From Gracilariopsis chorda (lineage: Eukaryota; Rhodophyta; Florideophyceae; Gracilariales; Gracilariaceae): 64,000 bases of DNA. The notes beneath the pieces were generated by a model, which was not told where the DNA came from, made no database searches, and saw nothing but the letters and a program-made list of their open reading frames with translations. A program made the position numbers and the translations under genes. The first letter of the stretch is position 1. Every line of letters begins with the position of its first letter. Of this stretch, positions 34,708 to 46,561 are shown piece by piece. The stretch spans positions 372,001 to 436,000 of the forward strand of contig NBIV01000022.1 of NCBI GenBank assembly GCA_003194525.1, read 5' to 3'.

Positions 34708-34985
34708 ATGGCTGAAACAGAGCTCGAAACGATTATATCCGGGGAATTGTTCTACGAAAGGCATCCCGGACTTGTCGCAAAGCGAACAAAAGCAAGAAGT
34801 GCTCGCCACGAGAACGACACACTTGCAGAACATCTTGGGGTCGATAGGGAAGAACTATGTTTCCGATCTTCTGCTCCGAGTGGACTATGGCACTAATACT
34901 AACATAGGTTATAACTTGTTCTCGACCTTTGATGATGTTTTTTTTTGACTGTTACGTTAGTGTACCCCACGATTTCCTTGAAATG
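34708..34985 (+). pseudogene. Maltose/galactoside O-acetyltransferase, N-terminal piece
   Basis: From ATG 34708 the sequence follows the start of the Maa/NodL/LacA family: ELETIISGELFYERHPGLV, then the Arg/Ala helix with ARHENDT. After a frameshift near 34865 comes DLLLRVDYGTNTNIGYN and FSTFDDVFF, the first left-handed beta-helix coils around the conserved YG.N..IG motif. A second frame problem occurs at a run of nine T (34938-34946). The frame then runs into the AGTAG target duplication of G4. The family transfers acetyl from acetyl-CoA to sugars. The rest of the gene is at 57923-58130 and 62794-62905. A GTTAGT site near 34953 could be an intron donor, so the exact exon end is uncertain. Confidence 0.8.
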
Positions 34986-34990
34986 AGTAG
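34986..34990. other. Target-site duplication of G4, left copy
   Basis: AGTAG; the same bases follow the right end of G4 at 57865-57869. Confidence 0.85.
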
Positions 34991-35194
34991 TGCCAGAGTA
35001 TTGCGCTCTTACCAAACTTATACAAACTAGAATCAATGCAGGCTATTTCCGATTCTATTTCGAACCGTCTAAAAAGGATCTCCTCTTATACTATGTAAGA
35101 GGTCTGTTCTTGAATTTGTGAATCTGAATTCAGACATTCACGTCCAGTTGTACGTATTCACGTCCACTGAGCCCTTGGTAACAATTCTATCACA
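34991..35194 (-). repeat. 3' LTR of G4
   Basis: Plus strand TGCCAGAGTATTG...TTCTATCACA. It pairs with 40079-40170 plus 57754-57864. On the minus strand it is preceded by a purine-rich AAAGAAATGGTGAA (35195-35208), the likely polypurine tract. Confidence 0.8.
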
Positions 35195-35199
35195 TTCAC

Positions 35200-36320
35200 C
35201 ATTTCTTTGAACATGACAACCTCGACAAGTTCACAAATTTCTTAATGAGTTCTTTACAGTTCCCCACTTCGTTTCTGTTCATCCATATTGCTTCTTCTTT
35301 AGTATCTCCATCAAACTGGAAAATATACTTCCTTTTTCAATTTTATTCTTCTCGTCCCAAGAACCGCAACCACTTCCTGCTCAACTGTACCTTCAATATC
35401 AATCACAATAGAAAGCTATTTATTATCATCTTTACTTCGATTGAACTGTCGTAATTGGGACGCATGAAAAACATTGTGTGTTTTATGTATGGTAGAAGGT
35501 AACTCAATCTTAGAAGTTACGAGCCCCATCACTTGCTTAACCCTAAATGGTCCTATATACTTCGGTTGCCACTTTTTTGCCATTCCTGGCTTACGTGCTG
35601 CACTTGTGTTATCTACTTTCAACAGCACCAAATATCCAACGTTAAACTCTACATGCCTTCGCTCTTTTTTAGCATAGAACGTTTGTCAAGCAAGAGCTTC
35701 AGCCAAGTTGTCTTTTGCTGCAGTACAAAATGCTTCTCGCTTCTCTAAATAGTCGACTGCTGCTGGACAGACTGCCTGTGATTTCGGAAACTGTCTAGAA
35801 AGCTCTGTCTCAGCTACATGCCCAATGCTCACTTCAAATGGCGATAAACCGGTGCATCGTGTCGATGAAGACTTGTAGTGGAACTCTAATTCCCTAAGCA
35901 TATTGTACTATTCTAAAGGCTTTCTTAAACAATGCTTCTCATCATTCTGGAGAGTGTCCTGATCATATTTTCACACTGTCCATCGGCTTTTGGATGTCTT
36001 TCGGAGGCCATGTTCAGTTCTAAATTTAGCATTCTGGTGATGTACTTAAAGTAATGTGGCGTGAACCATTTGTACCTGTCAAGAATTAAAGTCTTCGGCA
36101 TTTCATACTTCAAAACCACTCAATCGAAAAGTACTTGCACTACTTCTATGGAAGTGATCTTCGTCTTTGTCGAGATGAAAATGATCCTTTTAGAAAGCTT
36201 CTCCACATCAACAAGTACTGCGCTATGTTTTTGTGTGGGACGTAGAAAATGGAGATACAAAATGCATAGAGACGACATCACCACATGACTCCAGTACTGC
36301 ACGTGGTTGTCACTTTTCAT
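35200..36320 (-). pseudogene. G4 integrase and chromodomain
   Basis: 36320-36120: VDVEKLSKRIIFI, the first catalytic Asp region. 36119-35925: LILDRYKWFTPHYF and HPKADGQCENMIRTL (second Asp and Glu still present). 35901-35686: TGLSPFEVSIG. 35631-35416: PGMAKKWQPKYIGPFRV then HNVFHASQLRQF. Downstream a chromodomain-like FQFDGDTKEEAIW is readable near 35310. Stops and frame shifts separate these pieces. Confidence 0.8.
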
Positions 36321-36599
36321 CTCGCACTATTATTACATTTATGTTGAACTGACACTCTTCAACACCCCTGATAAACTCTTGGATATATGCGAACATTCAC
36401 TTTCAAGAAAAATACTGGGCACAGAGCAAACATGTCTTCTCCCAACCAAAATGCCCGGGGAAATGAAATTCTTCTATTACTGCGTTTCGGATGTTTTTAT
36501 CTTGCAGAACAACCACACGTCCTGACGTACCTATAGCGCTCTACTAAATTAAACCCTCTTCTATGGAATAATTTCTAATGAGTATCACTGTAGCTCTTC

Positions 36600-37954
36600 A
36601 AGCCATCTCATCTGTGACAGATTTGAGTTAGTCTACAAGTACTTGATAGGGTAATGATCCGTACTTATTAGAAATGAGTGATCGTTGAGATACAGTGACC
36701 ATTCTCGTAAAGCAATCATAGTTGCTAGCAATTCTTGGTCTCCTGTATCTCACCTTGTCTCCGCTTCCGAGAGGCAATGCGATAGATATGCCACTGGATG
36801 ACCCTTTTTTCCGAGATTGCCCCTAAGACGTACTTTGACGCATCAGACGTCAACACGAACACTTCTTCAGACGTTCAACGACGTGGCGCCAGGGCTTTGG
36901 TTAATTCATCTCTTCAATTTTTGAAACACACATTTCTGTTCATCCTTCATTTGAAAGATCTTTGTGAGAATTAGGCCAGTGATTGGTTGTGAAACTGGAG
37001 CAAAACCTTTCATAAACCTTCTCTAGAATTTTACAAGACCTAAGAACTTTTCTACACCCTTCACTGATGTCGGGCTAGGCCATTTCTGTATAGCTTCTAC
37101 GAGTGTCTGCTGTGCGTGAAACCTTCTGCGTTGATTTTGAAGCATAGGTGTTCAACCTCTGTGGCACCAAAATTACGTTTGCTTGGTCTGATGTACTGCT
37201 TGTGTGTCTTCAAAAGTTGCAAAGGCTTTCGCAAATGATGTCTGTGTTCTTCTGCGCTCTTACAGTAAATGAGAATATCATCTAGATACAGAAACATGCA
37301 TTCTCCACGTAACGTTCTAAGAACATGTGCCAGTAGACGGCAAAACACTGCCGGTGCGTTGGTCAAGCCAAGACAAAACAATTTCCATTCAAATGATCAA
37401 TATAGAGTGCAAATGGCCGTCTTATGACATTAATCTTGTTTCAGACTCATTTGATGGTTACCCCCAGATTAAGGCTATCTGCGAGAAAATCTTAGATCCC
37501 GCCATTTGATCAATAGTCCCATCAATGAACGGTATGGGACTTACATTTGGAATAGTGATCTTATTCAATGCTCTGTAGATACAAACCATTCTGAGATCTC
37601 CGTTCTTCTTTTTGATGAAACATACTGGTGCTCCATAAGGAGCAGAAGACGGTTTTAGAAATCCATTTTCAAGTATTTCTGTACCCGGCGCTTCAGTTCT
37701 TGTAATTCTCAAGGTGAGAGTCTAATAACAGGACGCACAGGCAGTTTGGCAGCGGGAATGACGTTAATTTCAAATTCCACCCTGCGTGGTTGGAGCAGCT
37801 CATCTGGCAACTCTTCCTTAAAAACATTTACGAACTCTCTTACAACCTCTCTGATGTCAGCAGCGCAATTTGCTGCTGATACCACTGATTCTTCAATATT
37901 AGATAATCGCACAACAAAAAGTTCCCAACTTCCCTTCTTGACTTCTTTGCACAT
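36600..37954 (-). pseudogene. G4 reverse transcriptase and RNase H
   Basis: 37954-37709: pre-RT with EELPDELLQPRRVEFEINV, typical of this clade. 37712-37458: APYGAPVCFIKKKNGDLRM and PFIDGTIDQMAGSKIFSQI. 37381-37097: LGLTNAPAVFCRLLAHVL and the catalytic FLYLDDILIYCKS, so the YLDD box is intact. RNase H below 37.0 kb is badly degraded. In-frame breaks at each junction. Confidence 0.85.
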
Positions 37955-38249
37955 TTTTCACCGAAATATGTTTAAAACAGACCTCTTTCGGCGTCTCTCT
38001 CTCTTTGTTACGAGAATTAATCGCTATTACAGTACCATTACTGCGCATGACTTTGAGCACATTGGTCTGCCAATCGATTTGCGGGTTATGATCTTTCAAC
38101 CAAGGTCTACCCACTATGGGAATTGGAAGACTACTTTCCTCTTTCATACTGAAGAGCAAGATTTTTGCCTCACTCATGAGGCGTTTTATGTCCAAGATGT
38201 TCGGTACTTCAACTAATAATCTACTCTTCAAAGAATTTCCCATATCCAA
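37899..38249 (-). pseudogene. G4 protease region
   Basis: MDMGNSLKSRLLVEVPNILDIKRLMSEA and PIPIVGRPWLKDHNPQIDWQT: the latter is the conserved LG.PWL..HNP.IDW stretch between protease and RT in Ty3 elements. Confidence 0.75.
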
Positions 38250-38710
38250 CTCAATTCGACGGAACTTCTTTCACTTTTAAACACTATCGTTTTGCGTTAT
38301 CCAGTGACCTGAAGTTGTATGGTGTGTAAGAATGCACAACTGCTCTCACTGAATGTTCGAATAGTCTCCCAATGTACATCCAGTTGTCTGACTTTGAATA
38401 ATTTAATGCAGAAAGGTAAGGCAACTCTTCATGAAAATTGCCTTTCTTCACCGCACCACTCTGGGGAATTACTTTTGTTTTGAGTTATCAGAGCTCTTTT
38501 CAGTGCAATCGTGTCTACACGCGTGACTGTGGTCGCTCCACCCTTTGCCTCAGCACGTAAAGCGTCTCTCATTTATTTGGTAAAGAGCAATTTTGCCGCG
38601 CTTCATAGATCCTCGAGAAAAACAGTACTTTTCGTTGGTAGTGTTACGACGTTAGTTAAAATTTACTGTGCTCTTTGAAATCTTTTCGAGTTCGGGCCTT
38701 TTTATTCGAA

Positions 38711-39390
38711 CTACGGTAGTTCGCAGGGGCTGCTTTGTGACTCCCCTGCAAGCTTGAAAAATACTTTAAGACGTCTAGCACAATCATACGCTGGTTGCAT
38801 GGAAATATTTCGGAAGCGATTGACTGGCTGCGATGTTGGACATTTCTCGGTCAGCTTGCCCTTGTAAACTTTGGGAAGGATATTGAAGAAATAAGTACAT
38901 GCTTCGTACATTTGCATGCCACAAAAAGTTATGAGATCTTCAAAACGTGTAGTATGAGCATCCATAGACTCATTGTTCCTCAAACGAAACTCCATGAGCT
39001 TCATTCTGGCAGTAACCCTGTCATATGACGGGACAATTCTTCAATCATGGCCTTCTCCAAATGTTCCACACTCGATAGCTTCCTACTTTCCTTTTCAAGG
39101 CGCAACATCCATGAGGCTGCTCTATTTTGAAAATAACACTCTGCTAAATCCAGAAGTTTCTGATTTGAATAGTTGCATAACTTGCCATACTTCTTTACTG
39201 AATAGAAAAAAACTCGTAATATTTTCTGTCGTCCTGTTTCACGCTTTGCTCGAAAACGTAGAAAATGGCGGTGTTTTGAAAGAATTTGAAACCGCTTGGT
39301 ATTGTCGTTGGCTGCTCGGCAACAATTCAGATTGTAGATTTTCATTCGTGGTGCTCTGCAAGGTAACTATATTTCTTAAAAATTGCAGTT
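38711..39390 (-). pseudogene. G4 gag
   Basis: 39345-39001: FFYSVKKYGKLCNYSNQKLLDLAECYFQNRAASWMLRLEKE matches the gag of G5 (YWIQKYGQLCNYSTEDMLDLARSYLQDRAASWMMRLEKE at 46.9 kb). 39004-38711 continues with MKLMEFRLRNNESMDAHTTRFEDL. These are helical capsid parts with several stops. Confidence 0.75.
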
Positions 39391-39414
39391 ATTCGCGAAA
39401 CTTTTGTAATCGTG

Positions 39415-39920
39415 AGGTAGTACGTGCGGACGTCCTACTCAGGTGAAATGTCCGGGAACGGTGACGGTGGGTATCTCACAACGTTGTAGAAGGCCATGCG
39501 GCTACCGAGTCAGAAAAGGCGGTACGGTGAAGGTGCTGAGTAGCCCAAAACCTCTTGTGGTGAGGCCGAGTACGGAGACAAGCGTAGCCCAAAAATATAC
39601 CATGCCCCTAAGCAGGGAGCCGATGTAACGGTAGATATCCGATACGGCGCAGCCTTTACAGGACGTTGACGAGCTGCATCTCCTACTACGATTTAGGATC
39701 CGTGCCAAGGCACTAAGACGAAGAGCCTAGTAGGAAGAACCTCGAGTTTACTTGGTGGGGGCGTCGGCTGCGCTGGTGGAGAATAAATATCTAGCTGGGC
39801 CGCGCTACACTTGTATGGCTCATCGTTTGCAGGGCACTAGCTGCCACCAGCATACACGTGTGCTACTACAAATACTACACTATCTGACTGGCGGAAAGGC
39901 TCCTAAAGCCAGAAAACCAC
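39415..39920. other. GC-richer segment in the G4 leader, unidentified
   Basis: Between G4 gag and its 5' LTR lies about 500 bp clearly richer in G+C than the flanks, with no similarity that I recognise. CCAGAAAACCA at its right edge (39910-39920) is repeated inverted at 39981-39991. It may be a separate small insertion. Confidence 0.35.
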
Positions 39921-40068
39921 TCTAATAAACGGTCTTCACTTCTTTACAGTAACTGTGACGCCTCAATCACGTTACTCTGGTTTTCTGGTTGTGGAGTTTG
40001 GCTGCAAGTTGAAGAAGCCATTTTTCACAACGTCCTTTAACTCTTTTCGCTGGTTTCGTGCCACTAGG

Positions 40069-40076
40069 TGCTACCA
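40069..40076 (-). promoter_or_regulatory. Primer-binding site of G4
   Basis: The minus strand reads TGGTAGCA two bases past the LTR, the same eight bases as in G5 and C1. Confidence 0.65.
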
Positions 40077-40078
40077 AA

Positions 40079-40170
40079 TGTAAAAGTATTGCACTCTTAG
40101 CAACTTTTTACACCCTAGAATCAATGAAGGCTACTTCCAAGTCTAACCTGAACCGTCTAAAAGGTTCTCC
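40079..40170 (-). repeat. 5' LTR of G4, first part
   Basis: TGTAAAAGTATTGCACTC...GGTTCTCC matches the first part of the left LTR. It stops at the G5 insertion and resumes at 57754. Confidence 0.8.
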
Positions 40171-40221
40171 TGTTACATAATGACTCCGAAAGCGGACGCA
40201 TAGCGATTGAGATCATAGATC

Positions 40222-40244
40222 AGTTTTAATTACCAATTAAAACT
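40222..40244. promoter_or_regulatory. Perfect 10-bp inverted repeat upstream of the LTR TATA box
   Basis: AGTTTTAATT-ACC-AATTAAAACT. The matching site of the 3' LTR is AGTTTGAATT-ACG-AATTCAAACT (57591-57613), also perfect. The paired positions changed together (T-A to G-C). An operator-like or cruciform site is inference. Confidence 0.55.
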
Positions 40245-40362
40245 GCAACCGTAGACTGTCTATATAAGAACACCTCTAATTTGCTTATCACAGAAGAAGA
40301 TCGGGTAGTCTCCTTGTCTGAAACTGTAAACTTACTTTGTTGTTGTAAAAGGACAGAGTATC

Positions 40363-40367
40363 CACAT
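40363..40367. other. Target-site duplication of C1, left copy
   Basis: CACAT, repeated at 46557-46561. Confidence 0.9.
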
Positions 40368-40523
40368 TGTGAATGGAGACACGCTGGCCACCAATTGGGA
40401 CGTGGTTTACAGTCCACTCGTTTTGACTGGAGGCACCAAATCAATGACCTCGCTGATCTGCCTTCACCAGCATGATGGGAGGAGGAAGACAGTGGAGAAA
40501 ACAAAAAGCTAGACACAGCTACA
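40368..40523 (+). repeat. 5' LTR of C1
   Basis: TGTGAATGGAGACACGC...AGACACAGCTACA, 156 bp; direct copy at 46401-46556. Confidence 0.95.
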
Positions 40524-40533
40524 TGGTAGCATC
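40524..40533 (+). promoter_or_regulatory. Primer-binding site of C1
   Basis: TGGTAGCATC directly after the LTR. TGGTAGC is the start of the initiator tRNA-Met complement in several eukaryotes; that assignment is inference. Confidence 0.6.
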
Positions 40534-40770
40534 GCATGCGGTTATCGATAACACCGTCGACGTGAGAAAGACGTATCGAGAACAATATCGAAAACGTAAG
40601 GGAAACAGCAACCGCCGGCGCAAAAGCCAAAACTGAATAAACCCCGCTTTATGGTTCTCTCAAACGCAAGGCTTATCTGCACAAAAGAGTGAGAAACACC
40701 AACGTTCTCCACTCTCTATAGCACTTGCGCCTTCGGCGCGCCTTGCACCCAACCACTTTTTCCCGGACTT

Positions 40771-41325
40771 GCGCCTACTCGTGTTGCGCTCCCAAACCGT
40801 CTTCCGCCCCCCGGCAGCCCGTGCACACTCTGCCCTCTCCGCGCTGGATTTGAGCCTACTCGTGTTGCGCTCCCAAACCATCTCCCGCCCCCCGGCATCC
40901 CCTGCACACTCCGCCTTCTCCGCACAAGACTTGCGCCTACTGGTGTGGCGCTCCCGAACAATCTCCCCCCCGGCAGCCCCTGCAAACTCCGCGTTCTCCG
41001 CGCAAGACTTACGCCTAATGGTGTGGCGCTCCCGAACAATCTCCCCCCCTGGCAGCCCGTGCACACTCCGCCGTCTCCGTGCAAGACTTGCGCCTACTGG
41101 TGTGGCGCTCCCGAACAATCTCCCCCCCCGGCAGGCCATGCACACTCCGCGTTCTCCGCGCAAGACTTGAGCCTACTGGTGTGGCGCTCCCAAACAATCT
41201 ACCCCCGTGGCAGCCCGTGCACACTCCGCTTTCTCCGCGCAAGACTTGCGCCTACTGGTGTGGCGCTCTCGAACAATCTTCCTCCCCCCCCGGCAGCCCG
41301 TGCACACTCCGCCTTCTACATGCCA
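40771..41325. repeat. GC-rich tandem array in the C1 leader
   Basis: Seven units of 78-81 bp (starts 40771, 40852, 40933, 41011, 41090, 41170, 41249). The core is GCGCCTACTGGTGTGGCGC, then a C-run, GGCAGCCCGTGCACACTCCG and TCTCCGCGCAAGACTT. The unit length is mostly not a multiple of three, and all overlapping ORFs on both strands are by-products. C2 has a longer version of the array. Confidence 0.85.
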
Positions 41326-42147
41326 GACAACCTTCCCCCGCCTGCGCCCATTGTGGAGTTGCTGCCAAAAACCCCCCCGTATCAGGCGTTGCGTTAGAGC
41401 GTGCGCACTAGAAGCTTCTTGAAAGCCACCGTGTCGTTGAACAACCCTTGCCCCTGGCTCGTGGTCTGGACCGATCACCTGAAGCTTCTAGTGGCGACAA
41501 ATCGCAGTTACTGCACGCTCCGCATAACCGCCTTCACCATTGGACCACGAACACAGACGGTTAACCGGAACTATTATATAAAGTCCTGAATAAGGCCTCC
41601 GCCGCTATTAACCCTTCAGGGAAGTTAGCACTTGGCTGAGCTAAGGTTCGCAAGCCGAATACCGGTTGGGAATCGACTGGGGACTTGAACTAAGCCTGCG
41701 GATAGCGCACTTGCCGTATAACTGGCTCAGCTGGGGTGAGTGTAGCTGTTCGTAAGGGGACAGGGTGTCTCGTCGTTCGGCCCTGACCTTAGTGAAGACA
41801 AGGACGTTTCAAGGAGCAAGATCGCCGCGCAAGTAGCCGTAAGGAATCAGAGGAGGCCAACTGGTGAACACATATCACGTTGTTAGTAACCTCTCCTGGA
41901 CATTCCGTAGGTTGCACGCACCCTCGTTCTGGATTGTGCAGAACTTGGACGGGCCGCTGAAATCGCATCTCACCGAGAGAGTCTTACTCGGAGCCAGAGG
42001 TCTGACCTTTAGGGAACCGGAGATAGTATCTCCTGCCAGTGGACCCGGCTACGCAAAAGTAGTAGAAGGATCCCTCAACCGGTAGGGGACCGGTGAAGAA
42101 TTCTATCTGCCAGTCTCCCTTAGTCTCGCGTTGAGTAATACTCCGCG

Positions 42148-45100
42148 ATGGACTCGGAGACTTACCAAGAAAATAAACGTATACCCCGTCTAAAAGGGGG
42201 CGCCGATTACTACACTAGGCGCATATACATTAGGGATCTCATGCACTATCTCCAATCATTATTCGTGCTTTCGGAACCTCGTCCAAATGAAGGATCCGCT
42301 GCAGCTCGAAAGAGATGGGACGACGCCGATCGAAAGGCAAGATCGGCCATCGTCCAAAACCTTGACACACAGCCGATCGTCGCAGTTTCGGAACTACTCG
42401 AAAGAGAACACTGCTCTGCTTTGGAGGTATGGAATAAACTCGAGTCTACATATAAGAAGGACAACATACAATCCAAATTGAACCTCCGCCAAAAGCTAAG
42501 CACCTTGACATTCAAGGATGGCAACGACGTACAGAGACATTTACTCGAGTTGGAGACAACCTACTTAGAACTTGCTAGACTGGGTGACCCACTCACGAAA
42601 AAGGAGCGAACTGCGACTCTGCTCCGTACCTTGCCAGACTCACTAATGGCAATCACATTATTGGCGGACGCAACCAACATGGAATAAGATCAAGTCGTTT
42701 CGCTTGTGCGAACCGAAATGGACCGACGTGTTCATCGGGCATCGACATATACCACGAAGGCTACAGAAGCCAAGAAAGATGGCATTCACCCTTACCCCGC
42801 TGCGAAGAAGACTACAACCTGACGCAAGCAGCATGCAAAAGAGAACAAGAAGGGAGTTGTATGTTGGAATTGTGAACGCATAGGCCACATCAGGGCCGAA
42901 TGTTGGCGCAAGAAAAATAAAAACCAACAACAGCCCAACAATAAAAACTCAAATAATAATAAACATAACAAAGGCGAAGGACGCAATAACAATCGAGCTT
43001 GGGACTCTAACAACTTCACCAACGCCCACAACCAAGGGCGACCAAACGCTAACCGCCACCACGGCGACAGAGACAGGAACCACTACCGCGGATTCATAGC
43101 ATTAGCTAATTCCAGTCTCCACCAGGACAACATAACCCCAACATGGCTGGACTCTGGGGCTAGTCATGTTTTCATCAAGGACAAATCGTTGTTCTGGGAA
43201 TATCACCAAACGCCTCCGCAAACCGTAAAAACTTGCTACCACCATTCAGAGATCGTAGGCTGTGGAAAAATAAAGCTACCCTTAGGAACCGGACTCATGT
43301 TACCCGCCAAACATACCCCAACCTTCGACTCTAACTTGGTATCCTTATCTGTCCTGGTGAATTACGTCGAGGTGCAATACTCAAACGGATTCGTAATTAA
43401 AGACCGCACAACGGGCAAAGTCATACAACACTCCACCACGAAGGACGGACTCTATCCCCTACCGAGCCCCGTATCACCACCACAGGTACAAGCTGCAACA
43501 CATGCACCTGACAACAGAGCCAAAGATTGGCAAGAGAAACTCGGACACCCTGGAAGAGAGCACCTCTTCACATGCATTGATTTGTGTCAAGGGGTACCTA
43601 AACTCTCCCCAGACGAAGTCAACAACGTCATATGCACTCCGTGCATTGACGCCGGGACCAAGCGTGCTCCACTTCGGCAATCAAACTCGGTAGTGCAGAG
43701 ACCTTTGGAGTTAACGCACACCGACCTCACTGGACCCATAACTCCGACCTCTTTACAAGGATCGAAGTATATGCAAGTCCTCATTGACGACAACACAAGG
43801 GCAAGCTCAATATACTTTCTAAGTAAGAAGAAACAATTCTTTGAATCTGTCCGCTGGTACAAGGCTCGCGCGGAAACCGAACTACCTCCCAACCTAATGT
43901 ACCGCGTTTGCCTTGACGGAGCGGGTGAGAACAGGTCAGACGATTTCGTCTCATACGCGATGGAAAATGGCATAGTACTAGAGTTCAACCCACCGTACGC
44001 ACACCAAACGAACGGTGTAGCAGAGAAAGTCATCCAAGACTTGTGGAAGATGGCTAGAACATTTTTGTTCGCCTCCAAGCTACCGCATGAGCTATGGGAA
44101 GAAGCCATTACACACGCAAACTACTTGAGAAATCGCCTACCAAATCGTCGAGCAGGAATGAAGGTTCCTTACACCTTATGGTTCGGACGAAAACCGGACT
44201 TCACAAACTTACAGAAGTTCGGGCGAGAAGGCCACGCGTTCATATACAGGCCTGAAACCGTCACAAATAAGAAGTTCCTACCACGCGCTATTCCTGGACA
44301 CTTCGTGGGGATGCAAAGCCCGCGGACACTGTATAGGATATACATCGCATCCACGGGAAAGGTAATAAAGTGCCGCGAGGCAGATTCCAAGGTTACCAAG
44401 GAGTCCCTCCCTTCAATCAAAGACCTTATGGACTTCTCGTCTCTCAGACGATACGAAGCCGAGAAAATTATGGGTGAAGATGATGAAGACCATCTAGACG
44501 CTTCTCTTGCTCATTGCCTTATCGCAAACTCACGCTCCAAAGACCTCGGGGATGATGGCAGAGTCCCCAAGAGCTTTGAAGAAGCCAGAGTGATGCCGGG
44601 ATGGGCAGAAGCAATCGACAGAGAGTATGATGCGTTGGTGGAAAGAGGAACTTGGAAGCTGATTGATAGAGACCCTGGCATGAAACCATTGCCATTCTTA
44701 TGGAGGTTCTTACCAAACCTAATAAGCTCCGACCCTCCTCGTATCCTTCCAAAGGCGCGTTGCGTAGCACGGGGCGACCTGCAATGCCCGTACTTGGATT
44801 ACGACCCAGACAACTTGTACGCCCTGGTTGCCCGTCTTGAAACCATTCGTCTTTTGTTGGCAAAGGCCGCAGCTCAGGGCCTGATACTAGAGACTATGGA
44901 TATTAGCAATGCATACCTGTACGGTGATCTAGACGAGCCTCTAATCATGGAACAACCCCAAAACGCATCTGGATCCTCATCTGTTCCTGGAAAGGTATGC
45001 TTGCTTCTAAAGTCAATATACGGCGCAAAACAAGCCGGTCAAATATGGGGATCTCTCATGCACAATGAGCTATTGCGCTTGGGATTCAAGCAGTCGAGCA

Positions 45101-46134
45101 CCGATAGCCGACTATATATATACAAGTCCAACAGCGGAACCTTGGCCATCGTAGTGGTCGTTGATGACTTACTGACATCTTGTAACTCCCGGTCTCTTCT
45201 GGAAGACTTCAAGACAGAGATGCAGAACCTCTTTAAGGTTAAGGTCCTTGGAGAGGCGAAACGTTTCGTTGGATGTGACATAAAGAGGGACAAGAACGGA
45301 ATAAAGGTACAACAGAGCAGGTATATTGACAAGATACTGCTGGAAAATGGTCTGGTTAACTCCAACGTTGTTCGAACTCCATTGCTGTCACAATGCGACA
45401 TCACAGCTCGTCGAGAGGACGAACGGCGTATTCCATCAGGCGTACATGACCGCTACCGGAAACTGGTAGGAAGTTTGATGTACTTAGCCGTCTCATCGAG
45501 GCTAGACATCATGTTTGCCGCTTCAATGCTGGCAAGGCAGGTCCATGATCCATGCATGAGGCATGTTGGGCATGCGAAAAGAGTACTGAGATACTTGAAG
45601 GGTACAAAGGGTCTTTGCTTGTTCTTTCCCGCTAATAACAAAGCACCAATGGAGGCATACTGTGACTCAGATTGGGCGAGTCGTCGTGAGATGAGAAAGT
45701 CTACGACAGGATCATTAATAAAGGTGAACGAAGCACTTGTAATGTGGACGACCAAGAAGCAAACTTTTGTTGCTCTATCGTCTGGAGAGGCGGAGTACAT
45801 TGCACTTTCATATTGTGGAAAAACACTAATGTGGTTGCGTAGAATATTCTGGGAACTACGCAACGAATCAGTCCTGAAGGATGAACCTCAAATGTACCCT
45901 ATATCCATAGCAACGGACAGTTCGACTGCTTTGTCGATCGTTAAGAGTCCGAAGGTCTCGGAAAGGAACAAGCATATTGCTCTAAAACATCACTACATGA
46001 AAGAGCTGCTGGAGACCAAGATAATTGACGTGAAGTCAATAAGGACTGATGTGCAAGCTGGTGACATATTTACTAAGCCTGTTGTCTTTGACAAGCTCAG
46101 AAGACTGACATTACTTTGTGGCTTGACAAATTAG
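42148..46134 (+). pseudogene. C1 gag-pol polyprotein (copia)
   Basis: One frame of about 1328 codons broken by TAA at 42685-42687 and TGA at 42820-42822; open from there to 46134. Order: gag helical region (YIRDLMHYLQSLF ... LEVWNKLESTYK), zinc knuckle CWNCERIGHIRAEC near 42860, protease TWLDSGASHVF near 43150. Pre-integrase zinc domain (LGHPGREHL ... CTPC) and integrase (HTDLTGPITP, LDGAGENRSDDF, HQTNGVAEKVIQD). RT (ETMDISNAYLYGDLDEPL, LLKSIYGAKQAGQIW, catalytic VVVVDDLLTSC intact) and RNase H (EAYCDSDWA, SSGEAEYIALS, LKHHYMKE). Only the two gag stops clearly disable it. Full-length C2 carries sense codons at both sites. Confidence 0.95.
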
Positions 46135-46400
46135 TATTGCTATTTGTAAGTGTTATCTGAATATGTTGATTTCTAACTAATCTTGCTTCTATACTACCAA
46201 GTTTTGTTTTGAAATTAAATTCTTATATTTCATGGTGATTAGTATTAGATGTAGTAAGAGTATCATACCTTTTCCTAGACTGCGGATTTTTCCTACAAGG
46301 TTTTGCTGTGGAACAGGTTTTTAATGGTGGTTACTATGCTTGATAATCATAGAGTAGATTAGTCGCAATCTGCGCCGAATGACTTGCTTGCGAGGGACGG

Positions 46401-46556
46401 TGTGAATGGAGACACGCTGGCCACCAATTGGGACGTGGTTTACAGTCCACTCGTCTTGAGTGGAGGCACCAAATAAATGACCTCGCTGATCTGCCCTCAC
46501 CAGCATGATGGGAGGAGGAAGACAGTGGAGAAAACACAAAGCTAGACACAGCTACA
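46401..46556 (+). repeat. 3' LTR of C1
   Basis: Direct copy of 40368-40523; preceded by a purine-rich GCGAGGGACGG (46390-46400), the likely polypurine tract. Confidence 0.95.
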
Positions 46557-46561
46557 CACAT

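Larger units (their letters stand above)
40171..40367 (+). repeat. 5' LTR of G5, first part
   Basis: TGTTACATAATGACTCCG... to TATCCACAT. It continues at 46562-46573 after copia C1. It contains a TATA box (CTATATAAGAAC, near 40260) and a perfect palindrome at 40222-40244. Confidence 0.85.
40368..46556 (+). mobile_element. Ty1/copia element C1
   Basis: Very short LTRs of 156 bp (40368-40523 and 46401-46556, five differences), TG...CA ends and a perfect CACAT duplication. A primer-binding site TGGTAGCATC follows the 5' LTR directly. A 1.6-kb leader with a tandem array precedes one gag-pol frame (42148-46134) that has two stops. Inserted in the 5' LTR of G5. C2 at 50.3-56.7 kb is a near-identical copy in the opposite orientation. 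Confidence 0.95.

Noticed and set aside
40771-41325. Tandem array considered as a CRISPR array
   Set aside because: Units are contiguous and vary throughout, with no unique spacers; eukaryotic retroelement leader.
40660-41478. Overlapping repeat-peptide ORFs on both strands of the arrays (also 55443-56392)
   Set aside because: They arise from GC-rich repeats that are open in several frames; no start context or conservation supports coding.
45039-45863. ORFs of 114-136 codons antisense to the copia RT and RNase H (also 51002-52346)
   Set aside because: Mirror images of the pol reading frame, present at identical places in both copies.
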